DNA of 64,000 nucleotides from Xanthobacteraceae bacterium (GCA_019635585.1 JAHBZE010000002.1:806001-870000); one strand, 5' to 3'; shown: positions 1 through 8,653, counted from the first letter of the stretch. Notes: generated from the letters alone by a model not told the origin. Numbers and translations: made by a program.

Positions 1-482
1 GAGGTGGCACGAAAACCCGGATTGGAAACGTCGGGCGAAATCGAAGCCGTGCGGTTGGTGGGGCCGAGCGCGCCCGCGACATAGCGCTTGCGCCCGTCTT
101 CCTTCTCCATGAGCACCGCGGCTTCTTTCGCGAGCCTCGCCCCTTCGAAATTGAGATCGTACACGAGGTCTTCCATGCCGTAGTCGGCCTGCGCGATGCG
201 CGTGGAAGAAAACGTGTTGGTCGAGCAGATGTCGGCACCCGCGCGGAAATAGGCGAGCGAGATATCGCGGATCGCATCGGGCTTGGAGAGATTGAGCAGA
301 TCGTTGTTGCCGCGCACTTCACGGTTCCAGGCGTCGAACCGCGCGCCGCGATAGCCGGCCTCGTCGAGGTTCAGCGCCTGAATCATGGTGCCCCACGCGC
401 CGTCGAGCACGAGGATGCGATCCTTCGCGAGCCTGCGAAGCTCTTTTTCCGCCGCCGATACCTGAAACTTCGCTTCACTCAT
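1..482 (-). CDS. metH: Methionine synthase (cobalamin-dependent), N-terminal part, cut by the window edge
   Basis: MetH transfers the methyl group of 5-methyltetrahydrofolate to homocysteine in the cytoplasm. About 160 residues are visible, from the ATG at 480-482 to the window edge, and match the start of the homocysteine S-methyltransferase barrel: DGAWGTMIQ near residue 27, then NNDLLNLSKP, ADICSTNTFSSTRIAQ and GALGPTNRT. The zinc cysteines, folate domain and cobalamin domain would lie outside the window. The gene follows metF on the same strand after 13 bases, so metF supplies its co-substrate from the same transcript. A stand-alone homocysteine methyltransferase (MetH split) cannot be excluded from this fragment alone. 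Confidence 0.9.
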   Translation of the reverse strand, partial: MSEAKFQVSAAEKELRRLAKDRILVLDGAWGTMIQALNLDEAGYRGARFDAWNREVRGNNDLLNLSKPDAIRDISLAYFRAGADICSTNTFSSTRIAQADYGMEDLVYDLNFEGARLAKEAAVLMEKEDGRKRYVAGALGPTNRTASISPDVSNPGFRAT

Positions 483-495
483 TACTTGATTCCAA

Positions 496-1368
496 TTATG
501 CGGCGGCCGCGTTCGCATCGGGGCGAATGCCGAGCAGATGACAGATCGCGAACACGAGTTCGGAGCGGTTCAGCGTGTAGAAGTGGAATTCGTTGACGCC
601 GCGCTGGCGCAGGTCGTTGACCTGCTCGGCGGCGACGGTTGCCGCGACCAGCCTGCGCGTCTCGGCATCGTTTTCGAGACCCGCGAAGCGATCGGCCAGC
701 GCCTGCGGCACATGCGCTCCGCAGACTTCCGCGAATTTCTTCACCTGCGCGAAATTCAGCACCGGAATGATGCCGGGCACGATCGGAATATCGATGCCCT
801 TCGCACGCACACGGTCGAGATAGCGGAAGTAGAGATCGTTGCCGAAGAAGAACTGTGTGATCGCCCGCGTCGCGCCGGCATCGACCTTGCGCTTGAGTAA
901 CTCGATTTCCGCGTCGGCACTGGCGCTGTCCGGATGCTTCTCGGGATAGGCGGAAACCGAAACCTCGAAATTGCCGATCTTGCGGATGCCTTCGATCAAT
1001 TCGGGGCTGCCTTCATAGCCTCCCGGATGCGGCTCGTATTTCGTACCGGCGCCCGTCGCCGGGTCGCCGCGCAGCGCCACGATGTGGCGCACGCCGAGAT
1101 TCCAATAGTCGCGCACGACTTCATCGGTCTCTGCTTTCGTCGCGCCGACGCAGGTCAGATGCGCCGCCGGCGTCAGCGAAGTCTCGCGCAGCATGCGCGC
1201 GATCGTGCCGTGGGTGCGCTCGCGCGTGGAACCGCCCGCGCCATAGGTGACGGAGACAAAGCGGGGTTTGAGCGGTGCGAGCCGCGCGATCGACGCCCAT
1301 AGCGTCTTTTCCATTTCCGGCGTCTTCGGCGGAAAGAACTCGAACGAGACCTGAATATCGTTACCCAT
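496..1368 (-). CDS. metF: Methylenetetrahydrofolate reductase
   Basis: MetF is a cytoplasmic FAD enzyme that reduces 5,10-methylene-THF to 5-methyl-THF, the methyl donor for MetH next door. The 290-residue protein has the family signature throughout: SFEFFPPKT at residues 8-16, VSVTYGAGGSTRERT, VALRGDP, AITQFFFGNDLYF and the C-terminal EFHFYTLNR. The open frame runs 48 codons further upstream, but that extension is arginine-rich and overlaps the regulator gene. MGNDIQVSFEFF is the family N-terminus, and its ATG shares one base with the upstream stop (TAATG), so translation is probably coupled. Gene order regulator-metF-metH points to one methionine-cycle operon. Confidence 0.95.
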   Translation of the reverse strand: MGNDIQVSFEFFPPKTPEMEKTLWASIARLAPLKPRFVSVTYGAGGSTRERTHGTIARMLRETSLTPAAHLTCVGATKAETDEVVRDYWNLGVRHIVALRGDPATGAGTKYEPHPGGYEGSPELIEGIRKIGNFEVSVSAYPEKHPDSASADAEIELLKRKVDAGATRAITQFFFGNDLYFRYLDRVRAKGIDIPIVPGIIPVLNFAQVKKFAEVCGAHVPQALADRFAGLENDAETRRLVAATVAAEQVNDLRQRGVNEFHFYTLNRSELVFAICHLLGIRPDANAAAA

Positions 1369-2372
1369 TACGCAACTTCCCTTCCCTCGCCCGCGAGCAA
1401 AATTCGCGGGTCGCGCGCGACCCAGACCGAAACCGTGAGCGCGCTTTCGCTTTTCTTTTCCGGCGCGAGCGCGCGGTGCCGGTCGAATTCCAGCCCCGCG
1501 TCTTTGAGCCATTGCTCAACCGCGTCCGGCGCGAAGCCGAGACGGCGATGCGCATGTTCGTCGCGCAGAAATTCGAGCTGATGCGGGGCGAAATCGACCA
1601 CGACCAGGCGCCCCGACGGGCGCAACACACGCGCGGCTTCGCGCAATGCGCGCGCGCCGTCTTCGAGATAATGCAGCACCTGATGCATCACGATCGCGTC
1701 GAAGGAGTCGCGCGGGAACGGCAGATTGTAGAGATCGCCCTGCCGCACCGAGCAGTTCTTCAGACCCGCCTTGTCGAGATTGGCGCGCGCGAATTGCAAC
1801 ATTTCGGGGTTGAGATCGATGCCGACGCCGCGCGAAATCTCCGCGCCGAAGAGCTCGAGAATGCGGCCCGTGCCGGTGCCGAGATCGAGCAGCGCGTCGA
1901 TCCGCTTTCCCGCGAGCGCTTCGCGCACCGCCGCTTCAACCGCAGCTTCCGAAACATGCAGCTTGCGCAGTTCGTCCCAGCGCGCGGCATGTTTACGGAA
2001 ATAGTTTTGCGCCGATTGCTGACGCGCGGCGCGCACCTGCGCGAGCCGCTCGCGGTCGCGTTCGAAAATCGGATCGGCGGGATCGGCGAGCGCGAGGATA
2101 GCGTCAGCCAGCGGCGCGCCCGCGCCTTCAGATGCACGGCGGTAAAATGCCCAGCTCGCCTCGCGGAAGCGCTCGACGATGCCGGCTTCCGCGAGCAGCC
2201 GCAGATGGCGCGAGATGCGCGGCTGCGACTGGCCGAGAATGTCGGTGAGATCGGAAACCGTGAGTTCTGCCTGGTCGAGCAGCGCAAGCAAACGCAGCCG
2301 CGTGTCCTCGGCCGCGGCCTTCAGGCCGCCGAGCAGCGCATCGAAGTTGGACGGCACCTTCTTGCGAACCAC
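1368..2372 (-). CDS. ArsR-family regulator fused to a SAM-dependent methyltransferase domain (SahR-like)
   Basis: Residues 1-85 form a winged helix of ArsR type, with RISRHLRLLAEAGIVERFRE as the recognition region. Residues 130-330 form a class I methyltransferase fold with DLGTGTGR as the SAM-binding loop, then FDAIVMHQVLHYLED and LRPSGRLVVVDF. There are no metal-binding cysteines of the ArsR metal sensors. Family knowledge: SahR regulators of the methionine/SAM cycle are ArsR-type and respond to S-adenosylhomocysteine, and a domain able to bind SAM or SAH fits that. The gene leads the metF-metH operon. A GTG at 2372 is preferred because GGAAGGA lies seven bases before it; an ATG at 2405 in the same frame has no such site. 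Ligand and true catalytic activity are inferred. Confidence 0.8.
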   Translation of the reverse strand: MVRKKVPSNFDALLGGLKAAAEDTRLRLLALLDQAELTVSDLTDILGQSQPRISRHLRLLAEAGIVERFREASWAFYRRASEGAGAPLADAILALADPADPIFERDRERLAQVRAARQQSAQNYFRKHAARWDELRKLHVSEAAVEAAVREALAGKRIDALLDLGTGTGRILELFGAEISRGVGIDLNPEMLQFARANLDKAGLKNCSVRQGDLYNLPFPRDSFDAIVMHQVLHYLEDGARALREAARVLRPSGRLVVVDFAPHQLEFLRDEHAHRRLGFAPDAVEQWLKDAGLEFDRHRALAPEKKSESALTVSVWVARDPRILLAGEGREVA

Positions 2373-2410
2373 GAAGAAATCCTTCCGGCAGGGGCAGACG
2401 CCCATTGCCC

Positions 2411-2436
2411 ATCATATAAGGATATCTTTATGTGAT
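2411..2436. promoter_or_regulatory. 26-bp imperfect palindrome, probable operator of the metF operon regulator
   Basis: An inverted repeat centred on GATATC (2421-2426) has 13 arm positions, of which 11 pair; the mismatches are at 2420/2427 and 2415/2432. The arms read ATCATATAA and TTTATGTGAT. It lies 39 bases upstream of the preferred regulator start and about 95 bases before the divergent OpgC gene. An AT-rich dyad at this place is what autoregulation by an ArsR-type dimer would need. Confidence 0.6.
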
Positions 2437-2530
2437 TAAACAACTGCTTGCAAGGCGCCGCCATGAAAACCCTGTAAACGTCGATAAAGGCAGTATTTTC
2501 AGCCTCGCGGGGCTCTTCTAAGGTCGTGCC

Positions 2531-3703
2531 ATGAGCCTCGTCGCGACCCAGCCGATTCCCCGAGCCGCGGCAGCGCTGCCGCCGAAGATCCGCGATCTTC
2601 GGCTCGATTTTTTCCGCGGGCTCGCGCTCTGGCTGATCTTTTTGGATCACGTGCCATCCAATGTGGTTGCGTGGCTCACGCTCCGGAATTTCGGTTTTTC
2701 CGACGCCGCCGAGATGTTCGTCTTTATCTCGGGCTATACCGCCGCTTTCGTCTATGGCCGCGTGATGCTCGATCGCGGCTTCGTCGTCGCCTCGTCCCGC
2801 ATCTGGAAGCGCGCCTGGCAGATCTACGTCGCGTTCGTTTTCCTGTTCATGATCTATCTGGCGCAGATTTCCTGGGTCGCCAGCCGCTTCGAAAACCCGC
2901 TCTACATCGAGGAAATGAACCTGCTTCATTTCCTGCAGCGGCCGGAAATCGTGATCGTCGAAGCGCTGCTGCTCCGTTTCCTGCCTGCGAACGTAGACGT
3001 TCTACCGCTCTACATCGTGCTGATGATCGGCTTTCCCTTCGTGGTCTGGATCCTGCTCCGCGCGCCTTTGGTCGGGCTCGCGCTGTCCTTCGCGCTCTAT
3101 GTGGCGGCTTACCTCAACAGCTGGAATCTGCCGAACTATCCCGGCGGCCGCTGGTTCTTCAGTCCTTTTGCCTGGCAGTTCCTGTTCGTAATCGGGGCCT
3201 GGTGCGCGCTAGGCGGTTCGCAAAAAATTTCCGGCCTGATCCGCTCAAAGCCCTTCGTTATACTGGGTGGGCTCTACCTCCTGCTCGCATTGGCAATGCA
3301 GGGGATTACCAACATCGATGCCAATTTCCGGCTCAACCTCCAGTTCCCAAACTGGCTGCTGATCTTCCCGCTGGACAAGACCCACCTATCTCCGCTGCGG
3401 CTGATCCACTTCCTGGTCCTGACCGCGATGGTCGTCCGGTTCGTGCCTCCGGATGCCCAATTTCTGCGCAGCCGCTGGGCACAACCCCTGATTTTGTGCG
3501 GCCAGCATTCCCTCGAAATCTTCTGTTTGGGGGTCTTTTTGTCGTTTTCCGCACATTTTCTGCTCGTGGAGATCTCGAGCCGCATCCCCATGCAGGTGCT
3601 GGTTAGCCTTGGTGGAGTATTCATCATGATTGCCCTTGCAGGCGTCATGACGTGGTATAAGAACGTGCAAAAAGGTCAGGCACCCAAGAACCTGACGGCC
3701 TAA
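2531..3703 (+). CDS. OpgC-family membrane acyltransferase
   Basis: The 390-residue protein has roughly ten hydrophobic segments and starts with the OpgC/acyltransferase-3 signature DLRLDFFRGLALWLIFLDH (residues 22-40), followed by AEMFVFISGYTAAFVYG. OpgC (MdoC) proteins succinylate osmoregulated periplasmic glucans at the inner membrane; other members carry other acyl groups. Two SGNH-type secreted proteins follow on the same strand within 30 bases, so the three may form a glycan acylation/deacylation set. No glucan synthase gene is nearby, so the actual glycan is unknown. An AAGG lies nine bases before the ATG. Confidence 0.85.
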   Translation: MSLVATQPIPRAAAALPPKIRDLRLDFFRGLALWLIFLDHVPSNVVAWLTLRNFGFSDAAEMFVFISGYTAAFVYGRVMLDRGFVVASSRIWKRAWQIYVAFVFLFMIYLAQISWVASRFENPLYIEEMNLLHFLQRPEIVIVEALLLRFLPANVDVLPLYIVLMIGFPFVVWILLRAPLVGLALSFALYVAAYLNSWNLPNYPGGRWFFSPFAWQFLFVIGAWCALGGSQKISGLIRSKPFVILGGLYLLLALAMQGITNIDANFRLNLQFPNWLLIFPLDKTHLSPLRLIHFLVLTAMVVRFVPPDAQFLRSRWAQPLILCGQHSLEIFCLGVFLSFSAHFLLVEISSRIPMQVLVSLGGVFIMIALAGVMTWYKNVQKGQAPKNLTA

Positions 3704-3733
3704 TTTCGTACCGGACATGCCCTAGGGGGGCAT

Positions 3734-4483
3734 ATGCAGGCCAAGGCTATCGGGGCGGTGCTATTTCCGCTCCTTTTCCTTTCTGGAATGGCCGCCGCGC
3801 AGGAGCAACGCTGCGCGGCCCCGGATTATTATGCCCAGCCCTATTACAAGGCCACCAAAGCCGCACTTACCCTGCGTTCATCCAAAGCGCTCGACATCCT
3901 GATTGTCTCGAGCCTGCCCGCGCAGACCCGTTCCGGCGACAAGTTGCGTTCCTATCCGTCGTTTCTCGAAAACGCCCTGAAGGAACGCCTGCCGAACTAC
4001 GCAATCCACGTCTCGATCCATAACGAGCCGCGCAAATCGGCGCCCGAAATTGTCGCTGGCCTTCCGAAGGCGATTGAAAAATACAAGCCAGCGCTCGTGG
4101 TCTGGCAGACCGGCACCGTCGAGGCGCTGAACGGCATGGACCCGGACACTTACGAACAGGCTCTCGAGCGCGCAATCGAACTGATCCGCGAAGCCGGCGC
4201 CGACGTGATCCTCGTCAATCCACAATTCAGTCCGCGCCTCGCGCTCGTCAGCAATTCCGGCGCGCTGAACGACCGCATCCGCCGCGTCGCGGCCTATGCC
4301 GACGTGCCGTTGTTCAACCGCTACGGCATCATGCGCTACTGGAACGAGAACGACGCGTTCGACTTCACGGCGCTCAAGAACGACGGCACCTATGAAGTGG
4401 TGCACCGTTGCCTCGGCCACCTGCTCGCGGAATTCGTGTCCCGCGCGGCATCCTTCTCGGAGATTGCGAAGCTTCCAAAATGA
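3734..4483 (+). CDS. Secreted SGNH-hydrolase-like protein with degenerate active site
   Basis: The 249-residue protein starts with a Sec signal peptide (residues 1-22, cleavage after AAAQ). It parallels the following gene: an LDILIVSSLP segment stands where block I (GDS) should be, WQTGTVEAL where block III (GTN) should be, and VHRCLGHLLAEF near the C-terminus. The block I glycine and the block III asparagine are not conserved, so it may be catalytically weak or a binding subunit. Its stop overlaps the next start by four bases (ATGA), which indicates translational coupling. The location is periplasmic or extracellular. Its product and substrate are not established. Confidence 0.7.
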   Translation: MQAKAIGAVLFPLLFLSGMAAAQEQRCAAPDYYAQPYYKATKAALTLRSSKALDILIVSSLPAQTRSGDKLRSYPSFLENALKERLPNYAIHVSIHNEPRKSAPEIVAGLPKAIEKYKPALVVWQTGTVEALNGMDPDTYEQALERAIELIREAGADVILVNPQFSPRLALVSNSGALNDRIRRVAAYADVPLFNRYGIMRYWNENDAFDFTALKNDGTYEVVHRCLGHLLAEFVSRAASFSEIAKLPK

Positions 4484-5262
4484 AAACACGCAATCTCCTG
4501 ATCGCGGCGGGCGCAATCCTCTGCCTCGCGCCCGCGGCCCGCGCCCAAACTGCGTCCCCGGCCTGCGCTCCCGGCGCCGAATATACGCGCCTGTCCGGCC
4601 CGCTCGCCCGTGTCGCTGAGCGCATCGCCAAGCGCGAGCCGGTGACGATCGTCGCTATGGGCTCGTCTTCGACCGCCGGCGTCGGCGCGTCCACGATCGA
4701 GCACAATTATCCGAGCCAGTTAGAGAAGCGTCTGAAGGCGCGTTTCCCCGGCGTGCAATTCCGCGTCATCAACCGCGGCATGAGCGGAGCCGTGGATCGC
4801 GAGATGCTCGCGCGGTTCGAGGAAGATGTGCATGCCGCCAAGCCCGACCTCGTGCTCTGGCAGGTCGGCACCAATGCGCTGCTGAACTACGACGGCATCA
4901 AGGATCAGGGCGACGTTATGCGCGAGGGCCTGCGCCGCCTGCGTGCGATCGGCGCCGATGTCGTGCTGATCGATCCGCAATATTCGCCGAAGGTGTTGAA
5001 AGACCCCGACGCCGAGCCGATGGTCGAATTGATCCAGACCATCGCGCGCGAGGAAGGCGTGCCGGTTTTCCATCGGTGGGCGCAGATGCGCGACTGGAAG
5101 GAAGTGCGGCACATTCCGTTCGAGGCGTTCCTGTCGAAGGACCTCTTCCACATGAACGACTGGAGCTATGCCTGCTGGGCGGAAGCGCTTTCCGGCGCGA
5201 TCTCCTGGTCGGCGACGCAGGGCGGCTTCCAGTTCGCCGCGCAGCACCCGCTCCGCCCGTAG
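4480..5262 (+). CDS. Secreted SGNH/GDSL-type hydrolase
   Basis: The 260-residue protein has a signal peptide (residues 1-22, ending ARAQ), then VAMGSSSTAGVG as block I with the likely nucleophilic serine, WQVGTNALL as block III, and DLFHMNDWSY, which can supply the Asp and His of the triad. The family comprises esterases and acetyl-transferring or deacetylating enzymes acting on carbohydrates and lipids. The start at 4480 is chosen because ATGA overlaps the upstream stop and the preceding frame lacks a signal peptide. Paired with a degenerate paralogue and OpgC, it most plausibly trims or transfers acyl groups on a periplasmic glycan; this is inference. Confidence 0.8.
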   Translation: MKTRNLLIAAGAILCLAPAARAQTASPACAPGAEYTRLSGPLARVAERIAKREPVTIVAMGSSSTAGVGASTIEHNYPSQLEKRLKARFPGVQFRVINRGMSGAVDREMLARFEEDVHAAKPDLVLWQVGTNALLNYDGIKDQGDVMREGLRRLRAIGADVVLIDPQYSPKVLKDPDAEPMVELIQTIAREEGVPVFHRWAQMRDWKEVRHIPFEAFLSKDLFHMNDWSYACWAEALSGAISWSATQGGFQFAAQHPLRP

Positions 5263-5271
5263 TCTTCCGCG

Positions 5272-5787
5272 CTATTTCTTTTCCGGTTGCAGGATGAAGC
5301 ACGTAGTCGTGGCGTGTGCGTAAAGCTTGCCGTCGCCGCCGACCAGACGGCCTTCCGCGATCGCGGTGCGCGCGCCGCTATGCACGATCTTGCCTTCGGC
5401 GCGGAGCCGGCCGGTTTTCGCGCTCACGCCGCGTACGAAGTTGAGTTTGATTTCGAGCGTCGTGTAGCCGGTGCCGGCCGGCAACGTGGTCTGCACCGCA
5501 CAACTCATCGCGGAATCCATCAAGGTCAGCGCGACGCCGCCATGCACGCTGCCGATCGGATTGTAGTGAAATTCCTTCGGCTCGATCTCGAACACCACGA
5601 AGCCCGGCTCCACCTCGGTAAGTTCGTAATCAAGCGTGTCGGTGATCGGCGGGTTGGGAATCTCGCCGTCGCGAATCTTCCGCAGAAAATCCAGCCCCGG
5701 CATGGTGAGCACGAGACCCGCGCTTTCCTTCGGATCTTTCCAGCTGAAGGTCCGGGTTCTTTCGCTCGATGCCGCCTTCGCGTCCAT
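5272..5787 (-). CDS. PaaI-family hotdog-fold thioesterase
   Basis: The 171-residue protein matches the PaaI/4HBT group: PIGSVHGGVALTLMDSAM carries the HGG motif and the catalytic acidic region, followed by GYTTLEIKLNFVRGV. Such enzymes hydrolyse acyl-CoA, often aromatic or medium-chain. The start at 5787 is preceded by GGGAGAGG; the longer frame reaches into the promoter of the divergent marR gene and is unlikely. Neighbouring MarR and GST genes suggest a stress or aromatic-compound response, but the substrate is unknown. Confidence 0.85.
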   Translation of the reverse strand: MDAKAASSERTRTFSWKDPKESAGLVLTMPGLDFLRKIRDGEIPNPPITDTLDYELTEVEPGFVVFEIEPKEFHYNPIGSVHGGVALTLMDSAMSCAVQTTLPAGTGYTTLEIKLNFVRGVSAKTGRLRAEGKIVHSGARTAIAEGRLVGGDGKLYAHATTTCFILQPEKK

Positions 5788-5808
5788 GACGCCTCTCCCG
5801 CAATCCTG

Positions 5809-5850
5809 TTGACAAATGCGTATATACACTCATTATGCGCGCATATACAC
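5809..5850 (+). promoter_or_regulatory. Promoter of marR with two direct ATATACAC repeats
   Basis: TTGACA at 5809-5814 and CATTAT at 5831-5836 with 16 bases between form a credible sigma-70 promoter reading towards marR. ATATACAC occurs at 5822-5829 (in the spacer) and at 5843-5850 (around the expected start of transcription), exactly 21 bases apart, so both lie on the same DNA face. The first also forms part of the palindrome GTATATAC. This arrangement suits repression by the MarR protein and may also cover the divergent thioesterase promoter. Confidence 0.5.
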
Positions 5851-5867
5851 CTTTGTCCAGAGCAAGC

Positions 5868-6308
5868 ATGGCTGGCAAACGAACGGATATTCACCGCTGT
5901 GCCTGTACGATCCTCCGCCAAGCGGCACGGGTCGCCACCCAGCATTTCGACAAGACGCTTGCGACCAGCGGGCTGCGCATATCGCAGCTCTCGGTCCTGA
6001 CCACGCTACGTTATGTCGGACCGAAGACCATCAACGAACTCGCGGAAATCATGGTGCTGGATCGCACCACGCTCGGGCGTAACCTGCGTCCGCTTCAGCG
6101 CGACGGCTATATCGCGGTCGAGGCGGGCCAGGATGATCGCCGCACTAAAAAATTGGTGCTGACGAAGAAAGGCGAAAAAGCCGCCGTCAAAGCCATGGAT
6201 AGCTGGGGCGACGCACAGACCAGTTTCGAGCAGGCGATCGGCCTCGACAACGCGATCGCGCTCGCAAAACTGCTGCGGCAGGTCGTGAAGGCGGATTACG
6301 CAAAATAA
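5868..6308 (+). CDS. MarR-family transcriptional regulator
   Basis: The 146-residue protein has the MarR winged helix: SQLSVLTTLRYVGPKTINEL, then LDRTTLGRNLRPLQRDGYI (recognition helix) and the wing AGQDDRRTKKLVLTKKG. An upstream ATG at 5835 lies inside the presumed -10 element and has no ribosome-binding site, so the start at 5868 is preferred. A GST gene follows after 18 bases and is probably co-transcribed. MarR proteins usually respond to phenolic or oxidative ligands, which fits the GST and the divergent thioesterase; the actual ligand is unknown. Confidence 0.85.
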   Translation: MAGKRTDIHRCACTILRQAARVATQHFDKTLATSGLRISQLSVLTTLRYVGPKTINELAEIMVLDRTTLGRNLRPLQRDGYIAVEAGQDDRRTKKLVLTKKGEKAAVKAMDSWGDAQTSFEQAIGLDNAIALAKLLRQVVKADYAK

Positions 6309-6326
6309 AACTAGTCCGGGAGAAAC

Positions 6327-6956
6327 ATGAGCAAGCTGCAGATCATCGGCACGTCGCTGTCGAACTTCGTACGAACCGCGCGCATGGCCGCGCGCGAGAA
6401 GGGTGTCGAATACGAACTGTTGGAGGTCATGCCGCGTAGCGACGCAGCAAATCAGATCCATCCCGGCGGTATGATTCCGGGGATGAAGCACGGAGATCGT
6501 ACGTTATTCGAGTCGCGCGCGATCACCCGCTACATCGACGAGGCGTTCGACGGCCCGCCGCTAATGCCGCGCGATCCCTGGAAGGCGGCACAGGCAGAGC
6601 AATGGCTCGCTTATGTTGCGACCTCCGTGGACAAAGCCGTTATCCGCGAGCTGGTGCATGCTTATTTCTTCTCGCGCAAACCGGATAAATCCCCCGACCG
6701 CGAAATCGTCGACCGCGCCGCAAAGCGCGTCGCGCGGCAATTCGCAACGCTCGGCAAGGCCGTCGAACGGACCGGCTACCTGAGCGGCGACAACTTCGGC
6801 CTCGCCGACATGTACGCGATGCCGATCATCAGTCAGTCGCGCGTGACGCCGGAAGGCAAAGAGGCGATGGCGAACGCTCCTTCTCTCCTCGCCTATTACG
6901 AGAAGCACAAAATGCGGCCAAGCTTCGCCGACACCGCGCCGCCGAGAGGAAAATAG
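6327..6956 (+). CDS. Glutathione S-transferase family protein
   Basis: The 209-residue protein has an N-terminal thioredoxin-like domain (residues 1-80) with LSNFVRTARMAAREKGVEYE and the glutathione-binding LFESRAITRYIDEAF, then an all-helical C-terminal domain with LSGDNFGLADMYAMPIISQ. The Ser-Asn-Phe-Val-Arg segment at the active-site position suggests a serine-type (beta/theta-like) enzyme. GGGAGAAAC precedes the ATG. It lies 18 bases downstream of marR and ends before a bidirectional terminator, so the two genes form one unit. Substrate unknown. Confidence 0.85.
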   Translation: MSKLQIIGTSLSNFVRTARMAAREKGVEYELLEVMPRSDAANQIHPGGMIPGMKHGDRTLFESRAITRYIDEAFDGPPLMPRDPWKAAQAEQWLAYVATSVDKAVIRELVHAYFFSRKPDKSPDREIVDRAAKRVARQFATLGKAVERTGYLSGDNFGLADMYAMPIISQSRVTPEGKEAMANAPSLLAYYEKHKMRPSFADTAPPRGK

Positions 6957-6967
6957 CTCGCGACAAA

Positions 6968-6994
6968 AAAAGCCCCGGAAAACCCGGGGCTTTT
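6968..6994. terminator. Bidirectional rho-independent terminator between gst and ettA
   Basis: GCCCCGG (6972-6978) and CCGGGGC (6984-6990) pair round a five-base loop, flanked by an A-run on the left and a T-run on the right, so the hairpin works for both convergent genes. It lies 12 bases after the gst stop and three bases after the ettA stop. Confidence 0.9.
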
Positions 6995-6997
6995 CTG

Positions 6998-8653
6998 TCA
7001 GCGCGTGAACTTCTTGTATTTGATCCGGTGCGGGATGTCCGCCGCGGCTCCCAGCCTGCGCTTCTTGTCCGCCTCGTAATCCTGGAAGTTGCCTTCGAAC
7101 CACTCGACATGGCTGTCGCCCTCGAAGGCGAGCATGTGGGTCGCGATGCGGTCGAGGAAGAAGCGATCGTGGCTGATGATGACGGCGCAGCCCGCGAAAT
7201 TCTCAAGCGCCTCTTCGAGCGCGCGCAACGTATCGACGTCGAGATCGTTGGTCGGTTCGTCGAGCAGCAGCACGTTCGCATGCGAGCGCAACATTTTCGC
7301 AAGATGCACGCGGTTGCGTTCGCCGCCCGACAGCGATCCGACCTTCTTCTGCTGGTCGCCGCCCTTGAAGTTAAAGGCGGAAACATAAGCGCGGCTGTGC
7401 ATTTCCTTCGCGCCGAGCTTGATGATCTCGTCGCCTCCGGAGATTTCTTCCCAGACGTTCTTGTTGCCGTCGAGCGAATCGCGGCTCTGGTCGACATAGC
7501 CGAGCTTCACGCTATCGCCGATCTTCAGCTCCCCGTTGTCCGGCTTCTCCTGTCCCGTAATCATACGGAACAATGTGGTCTTGCCCGCGCCGTTCGGTCC
7601 GATGACGCCGACGATACCTCCGGGCGGAAGCTTGAAGTTCAGGTTCTCGATCAAGAGTTGATCGCCGAAGCCTTTGGTGAGCCCTTCGGCATCGACCACG
7701 TTCTGGCCGAGCCGTTCGGCGACCGGAATGATGATCTGCGCGGTCTGCGGCGCCTTGTCGTTCTGCTTCGCGACCAGTTCGTCGTAGCGCTGGAAACGCG
7801 CCTTGCTTTTGGCCTGGCGGGCTTTCGGCGAGGACTGGATCCACTCGCGCTCGCGCTCGATCGCGCGCTGGCGCGCTTCTTCTTCGCGCCCTTCCTGTTC
7901 GAGCCGCTTCTGCTTCTGCACAAGCCACGACGAGTAATTGCCCTCGTAGGGAATGCCCCGGCCGCGGTCGAGCTCGAGAATCCAGCCAGTGACGTTGTCG
8001 AGGAAGTAGCGGTCGTGGGTGACGATCAGCACCGCGCCCTTGAAGTTGCGCAGATACTCTTCGAGCCACGAGACCGTCTCGGCGTCGAGATGGTTGGTCG
8101 GTTCGTCGAGCAGGAGAATGTCAGGCTCCGAGAGCAGCAACTGACAGAGCGCGACCCGTCGCTTTTCGCCGCCTGATAGATTATTCACGTCCGCGTTGTC
8201 GTCGGGGCAGCGCAGCGCATCCATCGCAAGATCGACCTGCGCGTCGAGATCCCAGAGGTTCTTGGCCTCGATCTCGTCCTGCAGCTTCGCCATTTCGTCG
8301 GCGGTCTCGTCGGAATAGTTCGCCGCGAGTTCGTTGTAACGGTCGAGGAGCGCCTGCTTTTCCGCGACCCCAAGCATCACGTTCTGCCGCACGTTCTTGG
8401 AAGGGTCGAGCTGCGGCTCTTGCGGCAGATAACCGACCTTCGCACCTTCGGCGGCAAAGGCTTCGCCCGTAAAATCCTTGTCGGTCCCCGCCATGATGCG
8501 CATGAGCGTGGATTTGCCGGCGCCGTTGACGCCAAGCACGCCGATCTTCGCGGTCGGAAAAAACGAAAGATGGACGTTGTCGAGGACCTTTTTCCCGCCG
8601 GGATAGGCCTTCGACAGCCCGATCATCTGATAGACATATTGCCAGGACGCCAT
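6998..8653 (-). CDS. ettA: Energy-dependent translational throttle protein EttA (ABC-F)
   Basis: The 551-residue protein has two ABC ATPase cassettes without membrane segments: Walker [10 protein letters not shown] and GPNGAGKTT, signatures LSGGEKRR and LSGGERNR, Walker [13 protein letters not shown] and [12 protein letters not shown]. The charged linker between them (residues about 245-300, ending [11 protein letters not shown]) is the ABC-F P-site tRNA-interaction motif. The N-terminus [20 protein letters not shown] and the length fit EttA, which binds the ribosomal E site and gates entry into elongation by the ADP/ATP ratio. It appears to be transcribed alone and ends at a terminator. Confidence 0.93.
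   Translation of the reverse strand: MASWQYVYQMIGLSKAYPGGKKVLDNVHLSFFPTAKIGVLGVNGAGKSTLMRIMAGTDKDFTGEAFAAEGAKVGYLPQEPQLDPSKNVRQNVMLGVAEKQALLDRYNELAANYSDETADEMAKLQDEIEAKNLWDLDAQVDLAMDALRCPDDNADVNNLSGGEKRRVALCQLLLSEPDILLLDEPTNHLDAETVSWLEEYLRNFKGAVLIVTHDRYFLDNVTGWILELDRGRGIPYEGNYSSWLVQKQKRLEQEGREEEARQRAIEREREWIQSSPKARQAKSKARFQRYDELVAKQNDKAPQTAQIIIPVAERLGQNVVDAEGLTKGFGDQLLIENLNFKLPPGGIVGVIGPNGAGKTTLFRMITGQEKPDNGELKIGDSVKLGYVDQSRDSLDGNKNVWEEISGGDEIIKLGAKEMHSRAYVSAFNFKGGDQQKKVGSLSGGERNRVHLAKMLRSHANVLLLDEPTNDLDVDTLRALEEALENFAGCAVIISHDRFFLDRIATHMLAFEGDSHVEWFEGNFQDYEADKKRRLGAAADIPHRIKYKKFTR

Noticed and set aside
1369-1512. N-terminal extension of metF by 48 residues
   Set aside because: It is Arg-rich, unlike MetF, and overlaps the regulator gene; the ATG at 1366-1368 gives the family N-terminus and TAATG coupling.
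2321-2929. 202-residue frame on the minus strand
   Set aside because: It is antisense to the start of the OpgC gene and has no recognisable domain or ribosome-binding site.
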